DNA from: Oceanospirillum beijerinckii DSM 7166 | Lineage (GTDB): Bacteria > Pseudomonadota > Gammaproteobacteria > Pseudomonadales > Halomonadaceae | Length of the DNA stretch: 64,000 nucleotides | NCBI RefSeq assembly: GCF_000422425.1 | Contig: NZ_AULT01000016.1 | Location: forward strand, 1 to 64,000 | Direction of reading: 5' to 3' | Shown: piece by piece, positions 37,928 through 47,600 of the stretch | How the letters are laid out: every line of letters begins with the position of its first letter | How positions within the stretch are numbered: position 1 is the stretch's first letter | Made by a program: the position numbers and the translations under genes | The notes under the pieces: model-generated | The model's database searches: none | Seen by the model: the letters and a program-made list of their open reading frames with translations, nothing else | Told to the model about the DNA's origin: nothing

Positions 37928-38899
37928 TTAGCGCTTTGAAATACCATTACGTCCTGGGAAATCAGGCGCTAACTCTCTCGCATTCGGCATCTTCAGCCAT
38001 AACCGATACAGATGACGTCGGCGTTCTGGCTCGTCGTAGTCTTCAAAACTGGTGCGGGAATGGAAAATATAGTAGTTATTGACGAACTGGATATCACCCG
38101 GTTCCATCAGCATATCCAGGCGAATATCCGGATCGACCAGAATGGAATCGATCAGATCCAGAGCTTCAACTTCCACTGGAGATAAAGGCAGGCCCGCATT
38201 TTCCTGAGCGATTTCGATGTATTGGCGCAGATACATCGCGCTTAACTTGCCTTTGTAATGACTGAAAATTGGCGTGGAACCCACATCGCCATCATTCAGG
38301 TGCTCTAACAGGAAGTGGCGATGCAGCAGACCCAGATACTCCGGGTGTTTTTCCAGAATCTCATTGTAGAGAGTCATCGCACTTGAAATACTGCTCATGC
38401 CGCCAGATTTTGCTTTACGCAGACACAAGAGACCAACCACATCAGACAGATCCGCGTGATAAGGCAGGTATTCATTGGTTTCATAAACGCGAACTTGTCT
38501 GGTATCCGCCGCACCAATGTTTTTCACATGGCCCAGCATATCGCCCTTGATGTTTTGTGAAACCGGAGTGCCCATATTCAGGCCTAAACCATAATAGATA
38601 ATGGCCGCTTCTTCATCGGTATAACGTTCAATGGGTAAACCGCGGATAAGGACAAAACCTCTGCCATTTTCCAGCTCCTCATTGAAGTAAGTGATCTCTT
38701 CAGCAAGTTCACTGATCGGGAAATCTTCTTTGGTGAAGTTGGGAACCTGTAGCCCTTTCTGCTTAACGTTTTCCAAGGCTCTTTCGAGAACGGCAATGGC
38801 CTGATCCGACCAGTGATAAACCAAGGCATTGTCATCCTTGATATCTTTTCCTTTCCAGGCCGATGGACCCTCGATTCTCTCTTTACAAATGACGCTCAT
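37928..38899 (-). CDS. TauD/TfdA-family Fe(II)/2-oxoglutarate dioxygenase
   Basis: The 323-residue enzyme has the facial triad His148 and Asp150 (YHADLSD) and His280 (YIFHSRTSFED), with a 2-oxoglutarate-binding arginine 15-19 residues further on (RRRHLYRLW). The N-terminal RGFVLIRGLPIERY and the MLMEPGDIQFVNNY segment are typical of TauD-like hydroxylases. Substrates in this family range from taurine to betaines and small acids, and none can be read here. A LysR gene diverges from it, and glycolate oxidase lies downstream beyond a terminator, so it may release a C2 acid or aldehyde (speculative). GAGGA lies six bases before the ATG. Confidence 0.9.
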   Translation of the reverse strand: MSVICKERIEGPSAWKGKDIKDDNALVYHWSDQAIAVLERALENVKQKGLQVPNFTKEDFPISELAEEITYFNEELENGRGFVLIRGLPIERYTDEEAAIIYYGLGLNMGTPVSQNIKGDMLGHVKNIGAADTRQVRVYETNEYLPYHADLSDVVGLLCLRKAKSGGMSSISSAMTLYNEILEKHPEYLGLLHRHFLLEHLNDGDVGSTPIFSHYKGKLSAMYLRQYIEIAQENAGLPLSPVEVEALDLIDSILVDPDIRLDMLMEPGDIQFVNNYYIFHSRTSFEDYDEPERRRHLYRLWLKMPNARELAPDFPGRNGISKR

Positions 38900-39041
38900 A
38901 CTTTATTCCTCTTATTATTTTAATGCTGCCTACAAATGCTACAGGTTAAACAGCGGGGTTGTGTCTCGTCAGATGAGAAGCAACGGTGTCCACTGTAAAC
39001 AGGATTTGATATTAGAAAAAATACATATTTGATATGCTTAT

Positions 39042-39060
39042 CCATATTAAAAAAATATGG
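39042..39060. promoter_or_regulatory. Dyad in the dioxygenase/LysR intergenic region, possible LysR operator
   Basis: CCATATT and AATATGG flank five As between divergent genes, 150 bp from the lysR start and 142 bp from the dioxygenase start. Autoregulating LysR proteins often bind such A/T-rich dyads. The T-N11-A rule can be met here, but the assignment is only positional. Confidence 0.45.
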
Positions 39061-39097
39061 CCTGATTTATGGTGGTGAGATAGAACGGACTGGTGGC

Positions 39098-39131
39098 GCC
39101 GGGTGCTAAGTGTTGCCGGGTGCTAAGTGTT
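39098..39131. repeat. Tandem 17-bp repeat before the lysR gene
   Basis: GCCGGGTGCTAAGTGTT occurs twice head to tail, followed by decayed versions (GTCAGGTGATAGG and GCCGGGTGATGG) up to about 39175. With the dyad at 39042 it accounts for most of the 310-bp gap. Confidence 0.75.
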
Positions 39132-39209
39132 GTCAGGTGATAGGCATCGGGCGATAGCTGCCGGGTGATGGGGAAAAGGTGATGGTGGAAAGACGATGGG
39201 AGCAGGAAT

Positions 39210-40148
39210 ATGAAACTCAATCAGCTGAAATATTTTCTTAAGATTGCGGAGCTGGGCAGTGTCTCTGCAGCGGCGCGTGAGCTCTATATCGCCCAGCCTG
39301 CTCTGAGTAATCAGATTTCTGCCCTTGAGAAAACACTGGGGGTCAGTCTGTTTACCCGCACGGTTAAAGGTGTACAGCTCACGCCTGCAGGGGAAAAGCT
39401 GGTGCATCATGCGGGCCTGATTCTACGCCAGGTTGAGAACGCCCGTGCCGATGTGATCTCAGATGCTATCTCTCCCAGAGGCGAAGTTCGTCTGGTGGTG
39501 GACGCATCCAAGGCTTATACCCTATTGCCGTTGCTAGTGACCGAAGCAGCCCGGCGCTTTCCTGAGGTGCAACTCAAGCTTTCCGATGCGATGAGTATAG
39601 TGGCCTCTCAGCATGTAGCGGATGGCAAGGTTGATATGGGGCTGATCCCTAACGCAGCGGATCTGAGTGATGTGGAAGTACTGCCGGTCTACCGCGAGTC
39701 GATGTATCTGGTAGGCAAAGATCTCGGCGCAGGGCATGATGGAAAAACCATTCTGTTTGAGCAGCTATCAGAATACCCCTTGGTCGCACCTGCACGGCCC
39801 CATAATGTCCGCATGCATATTGAACAAACCGCATTAGAAACCCGCCGACCTCTCAATATCTGTTACGAGCAAAATACAGGCTTGGGTTTGCGCTGCATGA
39901 TCAATAGCGGTATTGCCAACGGCATTATTCCTCGGGATGTGATGAGCGTCGAGCTACAGCGAGGCGAGTTAGATGCTTTAAAAGTTGTTCAGCCCTCCAT
40001 TGACCGGGTTCATGCCTTGGTTCGCCTGAAAGACCGACCCGTGACGACAGCCTGTCGTGCAATAGAAGGGCTGGTGATCGATGTGATCACCACCCTGTGT
40101 GAGCAAAATATACTCGACGGTGAGGCATTACAGCGGTCTGAGGGTTAA
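39210..40148 (+). CDS. LysR-family transcriptional regulator
   Basis: The 312-residue protein has the N-terminal winged helix-turn-helix (MKLNQLKYFLKIAELGSVSA, AARELYIAQPALSNQISALE) and a type 2 periplasmic-binding effector domain from about residue 90. The sequence resembles the NAC/Cbl-like LysR subgroup. It is divergent from the dioxygenase gene, the classical arrangement of a LysR regulator and its target, so it probably controls that gene and perhaps the glc genes. GCAGGA lies five bases before the ATG. Confidence 0.94.
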   Translation: MKLNQLKYFLKIAELGSVSAAARELYIAQPALSNQISALEKTLGVSLFTRTVKGVQLTPAGEKLVHHAGLILRQVENARADVISDAISPRGEVRLVVDASKAYTLLPLLVTEAARRFPEVQLKLSDAMSIVASQHVADGKVDMGLIPNAADLSDVEVLPVYRESMYLVGKDLGAGHDGKTILFEQLSEYPLVAPARPHNVRMHIEQTALETRRPLNICYEQNTGLGLRCMINSGIANGIIPRDVMSVELQRGELDALKVVQPSIDRVHALVRLKDRPVTTACRAIEGLVIDVITTLCEQNILDGEALQRSEG

Positions 40149-40336
40149 CCGCCTGGTTTGTCGTTATCCTACAGACGAATACGTGATAAATACGTGATAG
40201 GGGCCGATCTCTTTATGCCCTGCAGTATGTGGTGAAACGCCTCTTTAGGAGTAGCGTCTTCAAAGCCCGACTACTACAGGGTGCAGGGATTGTAAATCTG
40301 GACACATAAAGACATAGACATATAGACACATAAAGG

Positions 40337-41611
40337 CTACACGGAACTACTGCGGGCTTGATCAGCATCTTGTCTACGCTGTTTAATCAACGCAAACAGC
40401 AGTAATGCCAGAGCAACGGGTACAAAAGATACCCATAAAACCTGATCCCAACCATACAGCGCCAGAATTCCACCAGAAGAGAAAGAGCCAACAGCCATTA
40501 CACTAAAAACAATAAAATCGTTTAGTCCCTGCACCTGCACTTTCTCTTCCGGGCGATGACACTGCAATACCAGTGCTGACGCCCCTAAGAAGCCAAAGTT
40601 CCAACCCAGGCCCAATAGAATCAGCATCCACCAGAAATGGGGGACTTCAATACCGCTCAAACCTACGGTGGAGGATAGGGCCGTTAAGCCAAGGCCCAGC
40701 AGCGAGATCTGTATTGCCCCAAAGCGTTCAATCAGACGACCCGTAAAAAAACTGGGAGCATACATAGCGATCACATGCCACTGTAGCCCCAGGTTTGAAG
40801 AGGTCTGGGAGTGACCGCAGAAGTGCATCGCCAAGGGGGCAGCAGTCATAAGGAAGTTCATCACCATATAAGACACGGCACCACAGGTTACCGCGACAAT
40901 AAAGCGTGGCTTGAACGCAATGGTTTTGAGTGGACGTCCTGCGGGTTTGTTTTTCTCCGCCTGTCCTTGTTCGCCCTGTAGCGCCTGTGTGGTTTTAGGT
41001 TGATGCACTCCCCAAAGCAGAAAGGCAGACAGAGCTGCAACGGCGGCTTGTACGGCAAAGGTGGCGGAAAAGATATGCAGTGGCCACAGATACATGGTCC
41101 AGGTCACCAGTTGCGGACCAATAATACCCGCAAGCACCCCACCGCCCATAACCAGAGATAAGGCTCTGGCCTGCCTTTTGGGTTCAACGCCATCGGTGGC
41201 GGCAAAGCGAAAGGAGAGCGCTACAGCAGCATAAGCACCGCCAAACAGCGTTGCGACACAAAATAACCAGAAGGAGCTGGTGATTAATGCCAGCATAGAC
41301 AGCAGGCCGGTGATGATACCAGCGCTTGTGCCAGCCAGGAAAGCGGCTCTGCGGCCATAACGCTTAGCCAGCACACCAAAAGGCAAAATGCACAGGGCCA
41401 TACCGACAACAAAAACGGAGATTGGCAAGGTGGCCAGCGCGGGATCAGGTGCCAGAGTATTGCCTATGATGGCTCCAGTGGCATAAGTGACAACGGAGTT
41501 AGCGCCCGCAAGGGCTTGAGCAGCAGTTAAGCGCCAGATATTGCCACGTTGATGCTGTTCGGATAGATATTCTTCTGATGGTGGGAGCGGCTGAGCAGTA
41601 GCAGAACTCAT
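40337..41611 (-). CDS. MFS transporter
   Basis: This 424-residue integral membrane protein has 12 predicted TM helices in two halves joined by a cytoplasmic loop near residue 210 (QPKTTQALQGEQGQAEKNK). The conserved loop 2-3 motif appears as GVLAKRYGRRAAF. It belongs to the drug/solute:H+ antiporter-like MFS proteins. The substrate and direction of transport cannot be told. It is convergent with the lysR gene and no partner gene is adjacent. AAGG lies eight bases before the ATG. Confidence 0.9.
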   Translation of the reverse strand: MSSATAQPLPPSEEYLSEQHQRGNIWRLTAAQALAGANSVVTYATGAIIGNTLAPDPALATLPISVFVVGMALCILPFGVLAKRYGRRAAFLAGTSAGIITGLLSMLALITSSFWLFCVATLFGGAYAAVALSFRFAATDGVEPKRQARALSLVMGGGVLAGIIGPQLVTWTMYLWPLHIFSATFAVQAAVAALSAFLLWGVHQPKTTQALQGEQGQAEKNKPAGRPLKTIAFKPRFIVAVTCGAVSYMVMNFLMTAAPLAMHFCGHSQTSSNLGLQWHVIAMYAPSFFTGRLIERFGAIQISLLGLGLTALSSTVGLSGIEVPHFWWMLILLGLGWNFGFLGASALVLQCHRPEEKVQVQGLNDFIVFSVMAVGSFSSGGILALYGWDQVLWVSFVPVALALLLFALIKQRRQDADQARSSSV

Positions 41612-41742
41612 AGCAAGACCTTAACGGTAGGTGTTTTAAGTACATAGCGCAATTAAGCGATTCTGATATTTTCCAAATCAAGATACCAGAAAAATGAGCA
41701 TGGTTTGTCTGAATATATTTGTTTTTACTAAATTTGAGTTCA

Positions 41743-41866
41743 GGATCATTCCCGATAAATTTCTTGGTATCAGAGGTTGGATAAGCGAAGCGCCATCCGG
41801 CATTGGCTTGGGTGCGCGGCTATTGTCGGAAGGCGCCTACAGCTTTTCCAACCTGCAATAACTCCA
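41743..41866 (-). repeat. Dispersed repeat, copy C (inverted orientation)
   Basis: Read on the minus strand, this segment shares GCAGGTTGGAAAAGC, GCGCCTTCCGACAAT and GGATGGCGCTTCGCTTATCC with the two plus-strand copies near 49.6 and 49.9 kb. It ends in the same CTTATC(A/G)GGAATG-like border as copy A. The centre diverges. It carries internal hairpins like REP or MITE elements. It lies between the MFS gene and the toxin pseudogene and fills most of that gap. Confidence 0.75.
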
Positions 41867-41955
41867 CATGAAGTCAGAAAAGGGTGGTGCCTGTGGTTGT
41901 CCCCATTGCCTGGTCCCCATTGCCTGTAGTTGTCCCAATTTAGGGTAAGCCAGTA

Positions 41956-42267
41956 TCAATGCCTGAAACTTGGTCTCTGTTTCCAAATATTCGGATCTCG
42001 ACTGGCATGTAAAACAGCAAAGATCAGAACAGTATCCTCTATTAATTAATCGGAAATAAATACCAAATGGGAATTTGTTGATCAGAACTCGACGAATGCC
42101 TTTGTGTACCACCGGGTATTGCAAAGGGTTCTCTGCTATTTTGGCTACAGCTTCAGTAATTTGATCAAGGTAATTGTGTCCTAGTCCTTGGCTCTGTGTT
42201 TCATACCACTGTGGAGCATCCTCAATATCCCGTTCAGCTTCTTTAGAAACCGAACTTGATAATTCAT
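41956..42267 (-). pseudogene. ParE/RelE-family toxin, disrupted by two compensating frameshifts
   Basis: The ATG at 42267 overlaps the antitoxin stop (ATGA), the usual toxin start, and gives MNYQVRF. Homology then shifts frame to SKEAERDIEDAPQWYETQSQGLG and the family core NPLQYPVVHKGIRRVLINKFPFGIYFR, and shifts back to EDTVLIFAVLHASRDPNIWKQR before TGA at 41956. The first shift fits loss of one T in TTT(T)C; the second fits one extra A in AAT(A)GAG. The two cancel, so the total length (312 bp, 104 codons) is exactly that of an intact toxin. As read, no full-length toxin is made. Sequencing error is a real alternative. Confidence 0.85.
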
Positions 42268-42473
42268 AGTTTTTTCCTGATAGCGTCTAATGCATCGCTG
42301 GCTTTTCTGCCTTGGTCACCATCCTTTTGATAGTTTTCCAGACGTCGATCCAGCTCATTTTTCTGTGTTTGGGTAACTGATAGTACACCTTGGTCTTCAG
42401 TAATACTGTCCCAGATATCTTCTACGAGCTGGACACGTTGACTGATAGGCAACTCACGTAGCTCTGGTTTCAT
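42264..42473 (-). CDS. Type II antitoxin, addiction-module protein family
   Basis: The 69-residue protein follows the Unstab_antitox pattern: MKPELRELPISQRVQLVEDIWDSI near the N terminus and a charged helix with LDRRLENYQ. Such proteins neutralise ParE/RelE-type toxins and repress their own operon. GGAG lies seven bases before the ATG. The stop overlaps the toxin ATG. Since the toxin frame is broken, the antitoxin may be a relic or may protect against a related toxin elsewhere. Confidence 0.88.
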   Translation of the reverse strand: MKPELRELPISQRVQLVEDIWDSITEDQGVLSVTQTQKNELDRRLENYQKDGDQGRKASDALDAIRKKL

Positions 42474-42638
42474 GGTTTACTCCAGAGGGGGAGTTGGAAA
42501 GGTTATCCCTAGTGTAACGCTTATTTCAGGCTAAGGCATATAGGGTTTGATTGAGCTTTCTGGACTATCCCGGTATCCCCCAGCGCCTTCCTCTCTAAAT
42601 TCCCCCTCTACGAATTTGCATCATGATTTAGCTGATCT

Positions 42639-42826
42639 GATGTCGCAAATAATGGCGCGCCTCAGGTTGGCATTGCTCTTGGGGGTGCCCGCTGTTAAGC
42701 AACGCTGAATTTACGACAGTTTGGATGTCGCAAATAATGGGTTTGTCACAGGTTGGCATTGCTCTTGGGGATGCCCGCTGTTAAGCAACGCTGAATTTAC
42801 GACAGTTTAGATGTCGCAAATAATGG
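42639..42826. repeat. Tandem 85/86-bp repeat upstream of soxB
   Basis: A unit beginning GATGTCGCAAATAATGG and ending CTGAATTTACGACAGTTT occurs at 42639-42723 and 42724-42809, with a third partial copy from 42810. The copies differ at a few positions. A further GTCGCAAAT follows at 42831. The units include GTCGCAAAT and ATTTACGAC, half-site-like words repeated in both orientations. It fills the centre of the 612-bp gap before the sarcosine oxidase operon. Confidence 0.9.
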
Positions 42827-42933
42827 GGGTGTCGCAAATCGACATTATTGGGCCGCAGTTAAGCAGCTACGTTAAACCCGCTCTGTTTAGTATTACTCTC
42901 ACAATGCAGCCAAAGCTTAGATCTGACCATTGC

Positions 42934-42959
42934 GGCAGGCTGCAAATGACAATCCTGCC
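42934..42959. promoter_or_regulatory. Dyad GGCAGG-N14-CCTGCC before soxB, candidate activator site
   Basis: A perfect 6-bp dyad with 14-bp spacing lies 127 bp before the soxB start, the distance and geometry expected for an AraC-family activator dimer. A GbdR/SouR-like regulator is encoded at 53-54 kb. The link is inference; no consensus was computed. Confidence 0.45.
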
Positions 42960-43085
42960 ATAGGTGATTACTCGGCCTTAGCAGTAACAAGAAAGAGCTG
43001 AATGGGGTGAAGCGGTCACAATAGACCGTCGCTTCTAAGCTGGTTTTTCAGCCAGGTTGGCTGGCATCCAGAGAGGGTTATAACA

Positions 43086-44339
43086 ATGCAAAAATACTCT
43101 GGCTTCGGGCTGTTTAAACACAGCTTGAACCACCACGAAGACTGGCAGCGTGCCTGGAGAAACCCAACACCGAAGAAGAAGTACGATGTAATCATCGTTG
43201 GGGGTGGTGGTCATGGTCTGGCGACAGCTTATTACCTGGCAAAACAGTTTGGTGTAACCAATGTAGCGGTCATTGAGAAAGGCTACCTGGGTGGCGGTAA
43301 TACCGCGCGTAACACCACTATTGTTCGTTCCAACTATCTGTGGGACGAGGCAGCTCACCTGTATGAGCACGCGATGAAGTTGTGGGAAGGTCTGTCTCAG
43401 GATCTGAACTACAACGTAATGTTCTCTCAGCGTGGTGTACTGAACCTGGGTCACACTCTGCAGGATATGCGTGATATTGAGCGTCGTGTGAATGCTAACC
43501 GTCTGAACGGTGTGGATGGTGAGGTTCTGGATCCTAAGCAGATCAAAGAGATCGTGCCGCATATGGATTGTTCTGAAAACACCCGCTACCCAATCATGGG
43601 TGCTTCCTGGCAGCCGCGTGGTGGTGTAGCCCGTCACGATGCTGTGGCCTGGGGCTTTGCGCGTGGTGCGGATATGCACGGTGTGGATCTGATTCAGCAA
43701 ACTGAAGTCACCGATCTGATCATTGAAGACGGTACGATTACTGGCGTTAAAACCAACCGTTACGGCGAAATCAAAGCGGATCGTGTGGGTTGTGTTGTGG
43801 CGGGTAACTCGGGTGTGCTGGCTAAGATGGCTGGTTTTGAGCTGCCGCTGGAATCTCACCCGCTGCAGGCGCTGGTATCTGAGCCGATTAAACCGATTCT
43901 GGATACGGTTGTGATGTCTAACCATGTACACGGTTACGTATCCCAGTCCGATAAAGGTGACCTGGTCATCGGTGCCGGTATTGACGGTTATAACGGCTAT
44001 GGCCAGCGTGGTTCTTTCCCAACGATTGAACACACGGTACAGGCGATTGTTGAGCTGTTCCCTATCTTCAGCCGTGTGCGCATGAACCGTCAGTGGGGCG
44101 GTATTGTTGATACCTGCCCTGATGCTTGTCCGATCATCAGTGAAACGCCGGTTAAGAACCTGTTCTTCAACTGTGGTTGGGGTACTGGTGGCTTTAAGGC
44201 GACTCCGGGTTCCGGCAACGTATTTGCGGCATCTCTGGCGAAAGGCGAGATGCATGAACTGGCTAAGCCGTTCTCTATGTTCCGTTTCCACAATGGCGCG
44301 CTGATTGATGAGCACGGCGCTGCTGGTGTAGCACACTAA
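43086..44339 (+). CDS. soxB: Sarcosine oxidase beta subunit
   Basis: SoxB is the catalytic flavoprotein of heterotetrameric sarcosine oxidase, which oxidises sarcosine to glycine and passes the methyl carbon to tetrahydrofolate. The 417-residue protein has the FAD Rossmann motif [35 protein letters not shown], and the GGVARHDAV segment, whose His184 corresponds to the covalent FMN site of the family. GAGGG lies eight bases before the ATG. It is the first gene of soxBDAG-purU. Codon use is strongly biased, suggesting high expression. Confidence 0.97.
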   Translation: MQKYSGFGLFKHSLNHHEDWQRAWRNPTPKKKYDVIIVGGGGHGLATAYYLAKQFGVTNVAVIEKGYLGGGNTARNTTIVRSNYLWDEAAHLYEHAMKLWEGLSQDLNYNVMFSQRGVLNLGHTLQDMRDIERRVNANRLNGVDGEVLDPKQIKEIVPHMDCSENTRYPIMGASWQPRGGVARHDAVAWGFARGADMHGVDLIQQTEVTDLIIEDGTITGVKTNRYGEIKADRVGCVVAGNSGVLAKMAGFELPLESHPLQALVSEPIKPILDTVVMSNHVHGYVSQSDKGDLVIGAGIDGYNGYGQRGSFPTIEHTVQAIVELFPIFSRVRMNRQWGGIVDTCPDACPIISETPVKNLFFNCGWGTGGFKATPGSGNVFAASLAKGEMHELAKPFSMFRFHNGALIDEHGAAGVAH

Positions 44340-44368
44340 TACGGGCAGAGTCTGAGGAGTAAGAATCG

Positions 44369-44656
44369 ATGTTTCATATCTATTGTCCGCATTGTGGCGA
44401 ATACCGGGAAGAAGAAGAGTTCCACGCGAAAGGTCAGGCCCATATTGCCCGTCCTCTGGACCCGGAAGCGTGCTCTGATAAAGAGTGGGGTGAGTACCTG
44501 TTCTTCCGTAAGAATCCTCGTGGTCTGCACCATGAGTTGTGGGTGCACGCAGCGGGTTGTCGCAAATTTTTCAATGTGACCCGTGACACCCAGACCTACG
44601 AAATCAAAGAAGTTTATAAGATTGGCGAACAGCCATCTTTCGTAACAGAAGAATAA
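44369..44656 (+). CDS. soxD: Sarcosine oxidase delta subunit
   Basis: SoxD is the small zinc-containing subunit. The 95-residue protein has Cys6 and Cys9 (YCPHCGEYREEEEF), and His60 with Cys64 (WVHAAGCRKFFNV), matching the zinc ligands of known SoxD. It lies 29 bp after soxB with GAGGAG before the ATG, and soxA follows after 13 bp. Confidence 0.97.
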   Translation: MFHIYCPHCGEYREEEEFHAKGQAHIARPLDPEACSDKEWGEYLFFRKNPRGLHHELWVHAAGCRKFFNVTRDTQTYEIKEVYKIGEQPSFVTEE

Positions 44657-44669
44657 GAGGAGCGGAACC

Positions 44670-47600
44670 ATGACACAGAAAAACCGCCTCCAGAGTGGAG
44701 GTCGCATCGACCGCTCCAAGCCATTGACGTTTACCTACAACGGTAAGCAGTACAAGGGCTACCAAGGCGATACACTGGCTTCTGCGATGCTGGCTAACGG
44801 CATCGATGTGATTGGCCGTAGTTTCAAATACAGCCGTCCGCGCGGCATTATCGCTGCGGGTGCGGAAGAGCCGAATGCAATCATGCAGCTGGGTGCGACT
44901 GAGGCCACTCAGGTGCCTAACGTACGTGCCACTCAGCAAGAGCTGTTTAACGGTCTGGTATCCGGTGCCACCAATGGTTGGCCAAGTGTTGATACTGACG
45001 TAATGGGCGTACTGGGTAAAGTCGGTGGCAATATGATGCCACCGGGCTTCTACTACAAAACCTTTATGTATCCGCAGTCTATGTGGGATACCTACGAGTC
45101 CATCATCCGTAAAGCAGCGGGCCTGGGTCGTTCACCTCTGGAAAATGATCCGGATATGTACGACAAGGTGAATCAGCACTGTGACGTTCTGGTTGTGGGT
45201 GCCGGTCCTGCGGGTCTGGCTGCGGCGCTGACTGCAGCACGCAGTGGTGCCCGTGTGATCATCGCTGATGAGCAATCCGAATTCGGTGGCAGTCTGCTGA
45301 GCAGCAAAGAGACTCTGAATGGCGCGCCAGCCAGCGAGTGGGTGAGCTTTGTTGTTGATGAGCTGCGCGGCTATGACGATGTGATGATGCTGCCACGTTC
45401 TACTGTGAACGGCTATCACGATCACAACTTTCTGACCATTCATGAGCGTCGCACCGATCATATTGCCGATCGTGCACCAGACGGTCAGGTGCGTCAGCGT
45501 ATGCACCGTGTTCGTGCCAAGTGGGTTGTACTGGCGACAGGTGCACATGAGCGTCCACTGGTATTCGCTAACAACGATGTACCGGGTTGTATGGTGGCTA
45601 ACGCCGTTTCGACCTACATCACCCGTTACGGTGTGGTGCCAGGTAATGATCTGGTACTGATGACCACGAATGACTCCGGTTACCAGGCGGCACTGGATTG
45701 GCACGATGCCGGTCGTCGTGTTGCGGCTGTGGTTGATACCCGTAAGAATCCAAGCGGTGATCGTGTTGATGCGGCTCGCAAGCGTGGCCTGAATCTGATC
45801 ACAGGTTCTGCGGTAATCGAAGTACAGGGCAGCAAGCGTGTATCCGGTGTCTCTGTTGCACCGATCAGCGCGGACGGTAAGTCAGTTGCGGGTTCTGTGA
45901 CTAAGATCAGTGCGGATACGGTTGCGTCTTCCGGCGGTTGGAGTCCGGTGATTCACCTGTCTTGCCACACCGGTAGTCGTCCGGTTTGGAATGAAGAAGT
46001 CGTGGGTTTCCTACCAGGACCGACCGTACAGAAGCAGCTGACGGCAGGTGCGATCAATGGTAGCTACAGCACCAGCAAAGCACTGGCTGAAGGTCAGCAA
46101 GCGGCTCTGGATGCGATTGCAGCTCTGGGCATGAAGGCGGCTGAAGTGGTTCTGCCACAAGCGGTTGAGGTGAACGAAGGTCAGCCAATGACTTTGTTCC
46201 ACATTCCGCACCTGAAGTCGACTGCAAAAGCACCGAAGCAGTTTGTGGATTACCAGAATGACGTAACGGCTGCGGGTATCGAACTGGCCTGTCGTGAAGG
46301 TTACGAGTCTATCGAACACGTGAAGCGTTACACTGCCATGGGCTTCGGTACGGACCAGGGTAAGCTGGGTAACATCAATGGTATGGCGGTTGCGGCAAGT
46401 GCGCTGAACAAGACCATTCCAGAGACCGGTACGACAATTTTCCGTCCAAACTACACTCCTGTGACGTTCGGTGCCATTGCCGGTCGTGATTGTGGTGAGC
46501 TGTTTGATCCTAAACGTTACACCGCGATGCATAAGTGGCACGTTGAGAACGGCGCTAAGTTTGAGGATGTGGGGCAGTGGAAACGTCCTTGGTACTTCCC
46601 GAAAGCGGGTGAGTCCATGCAGGATGCGCTGAACCGTGAGTGTAAAGCCACCCGTGAATCCGTCGGTATTCTGGACGCATCTACACTGGGTAAGATCGAT
46701 ATCCAGGGTAAAGACGCCCGTGAATTCCTGGGCCGTGTTTACACCAACGCCTGGGCTAAACTGGCAGTCGGTAAATGTCGTTACGGTCTGATGTGTGGCG
46801 AAGATGGCATGGTGTTTGACGATGGCGTGACCTCTTGCCTGGGCGAGAATCACTTCGTCATGACCACTACATCTGGCGGTGCAGCCCGCGTTTACGAATG
46901 GCTGGAGCTGTACCATCAGACTGAATGGCCAGAGATGGAAGTGTACTTCAACACCGTAACCGATCACTGGGCCACGATGACCATCTCAGGTCCTAACAGC
47001 CGTAAGCTGCTGCAGGAACTGACCGATTACGATGTGTCGAAAGAGAACTTAGGCTTTATGGATTGGAGAGAGATGCAGGTTGCTGGCGTTCCAGCACGTG
47101 TATTCCGTATCTCCTTTACCGGTGAGCTGTCGTTCGAGATCAACGTTCAGGCCAACTATGGTCTGCATGTGTGGGAAAAACTGTTCGAGCACGGTGCCAA
47201 GTACAACCTGACACCATACGGCACAGAAACCATGCACATTCTGCGTGCAGAGAAAGGTTTTATCATTGCCGGTCAGGATACGGATGGCTCTGTTCACCCA
47301 TACGATCTGGGTATGGGCTGGTGTGTATCTCCGAATAAACCATTCAGCTTTATCGGTAAGCGTGGCATGGCTCGTGAGGATTGTGTACGCCCGAACCGTA
47401 AACAACTGGTGGGTCTGAAGACCCTTGATCCAAACGTGGTATTGCCGGAAGGTGCACAGGGTGTATTGGATCCTAATGCGCCAATCCCAATGCCGATGGT
47501 GGGTCACATTACTTCCAGTTACTGGAGTGCTAACCTGGGTCGTAGCATCGCCATGGGCTTTGTCAAAGGTGGCCTGGATAAGATGGGTGAGAAAGTATTC

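Noticed and set aside
41837-42124. 95-residue protein beginning MQYPVVHKGIRRV as an independent gene
   Set aside because: It is the middle segment of the frameshifted toxin followed by out-of-frame sequence.
42639-42826. CRISPR or integron attC interpretation of the 85-bp repeats
   Set aside because: The whole unit is repeated, so there are no unique spacers, and no integrase or cassette genes flank it.
43035-44336. 433-codon minus-strand frame opposite soxB
   Set aside because: It mirrors the strongly biased codons of soxB in the antisense frame and resembles no protein. Similar long antisense frames occur opposite soxA, glnS and tig.
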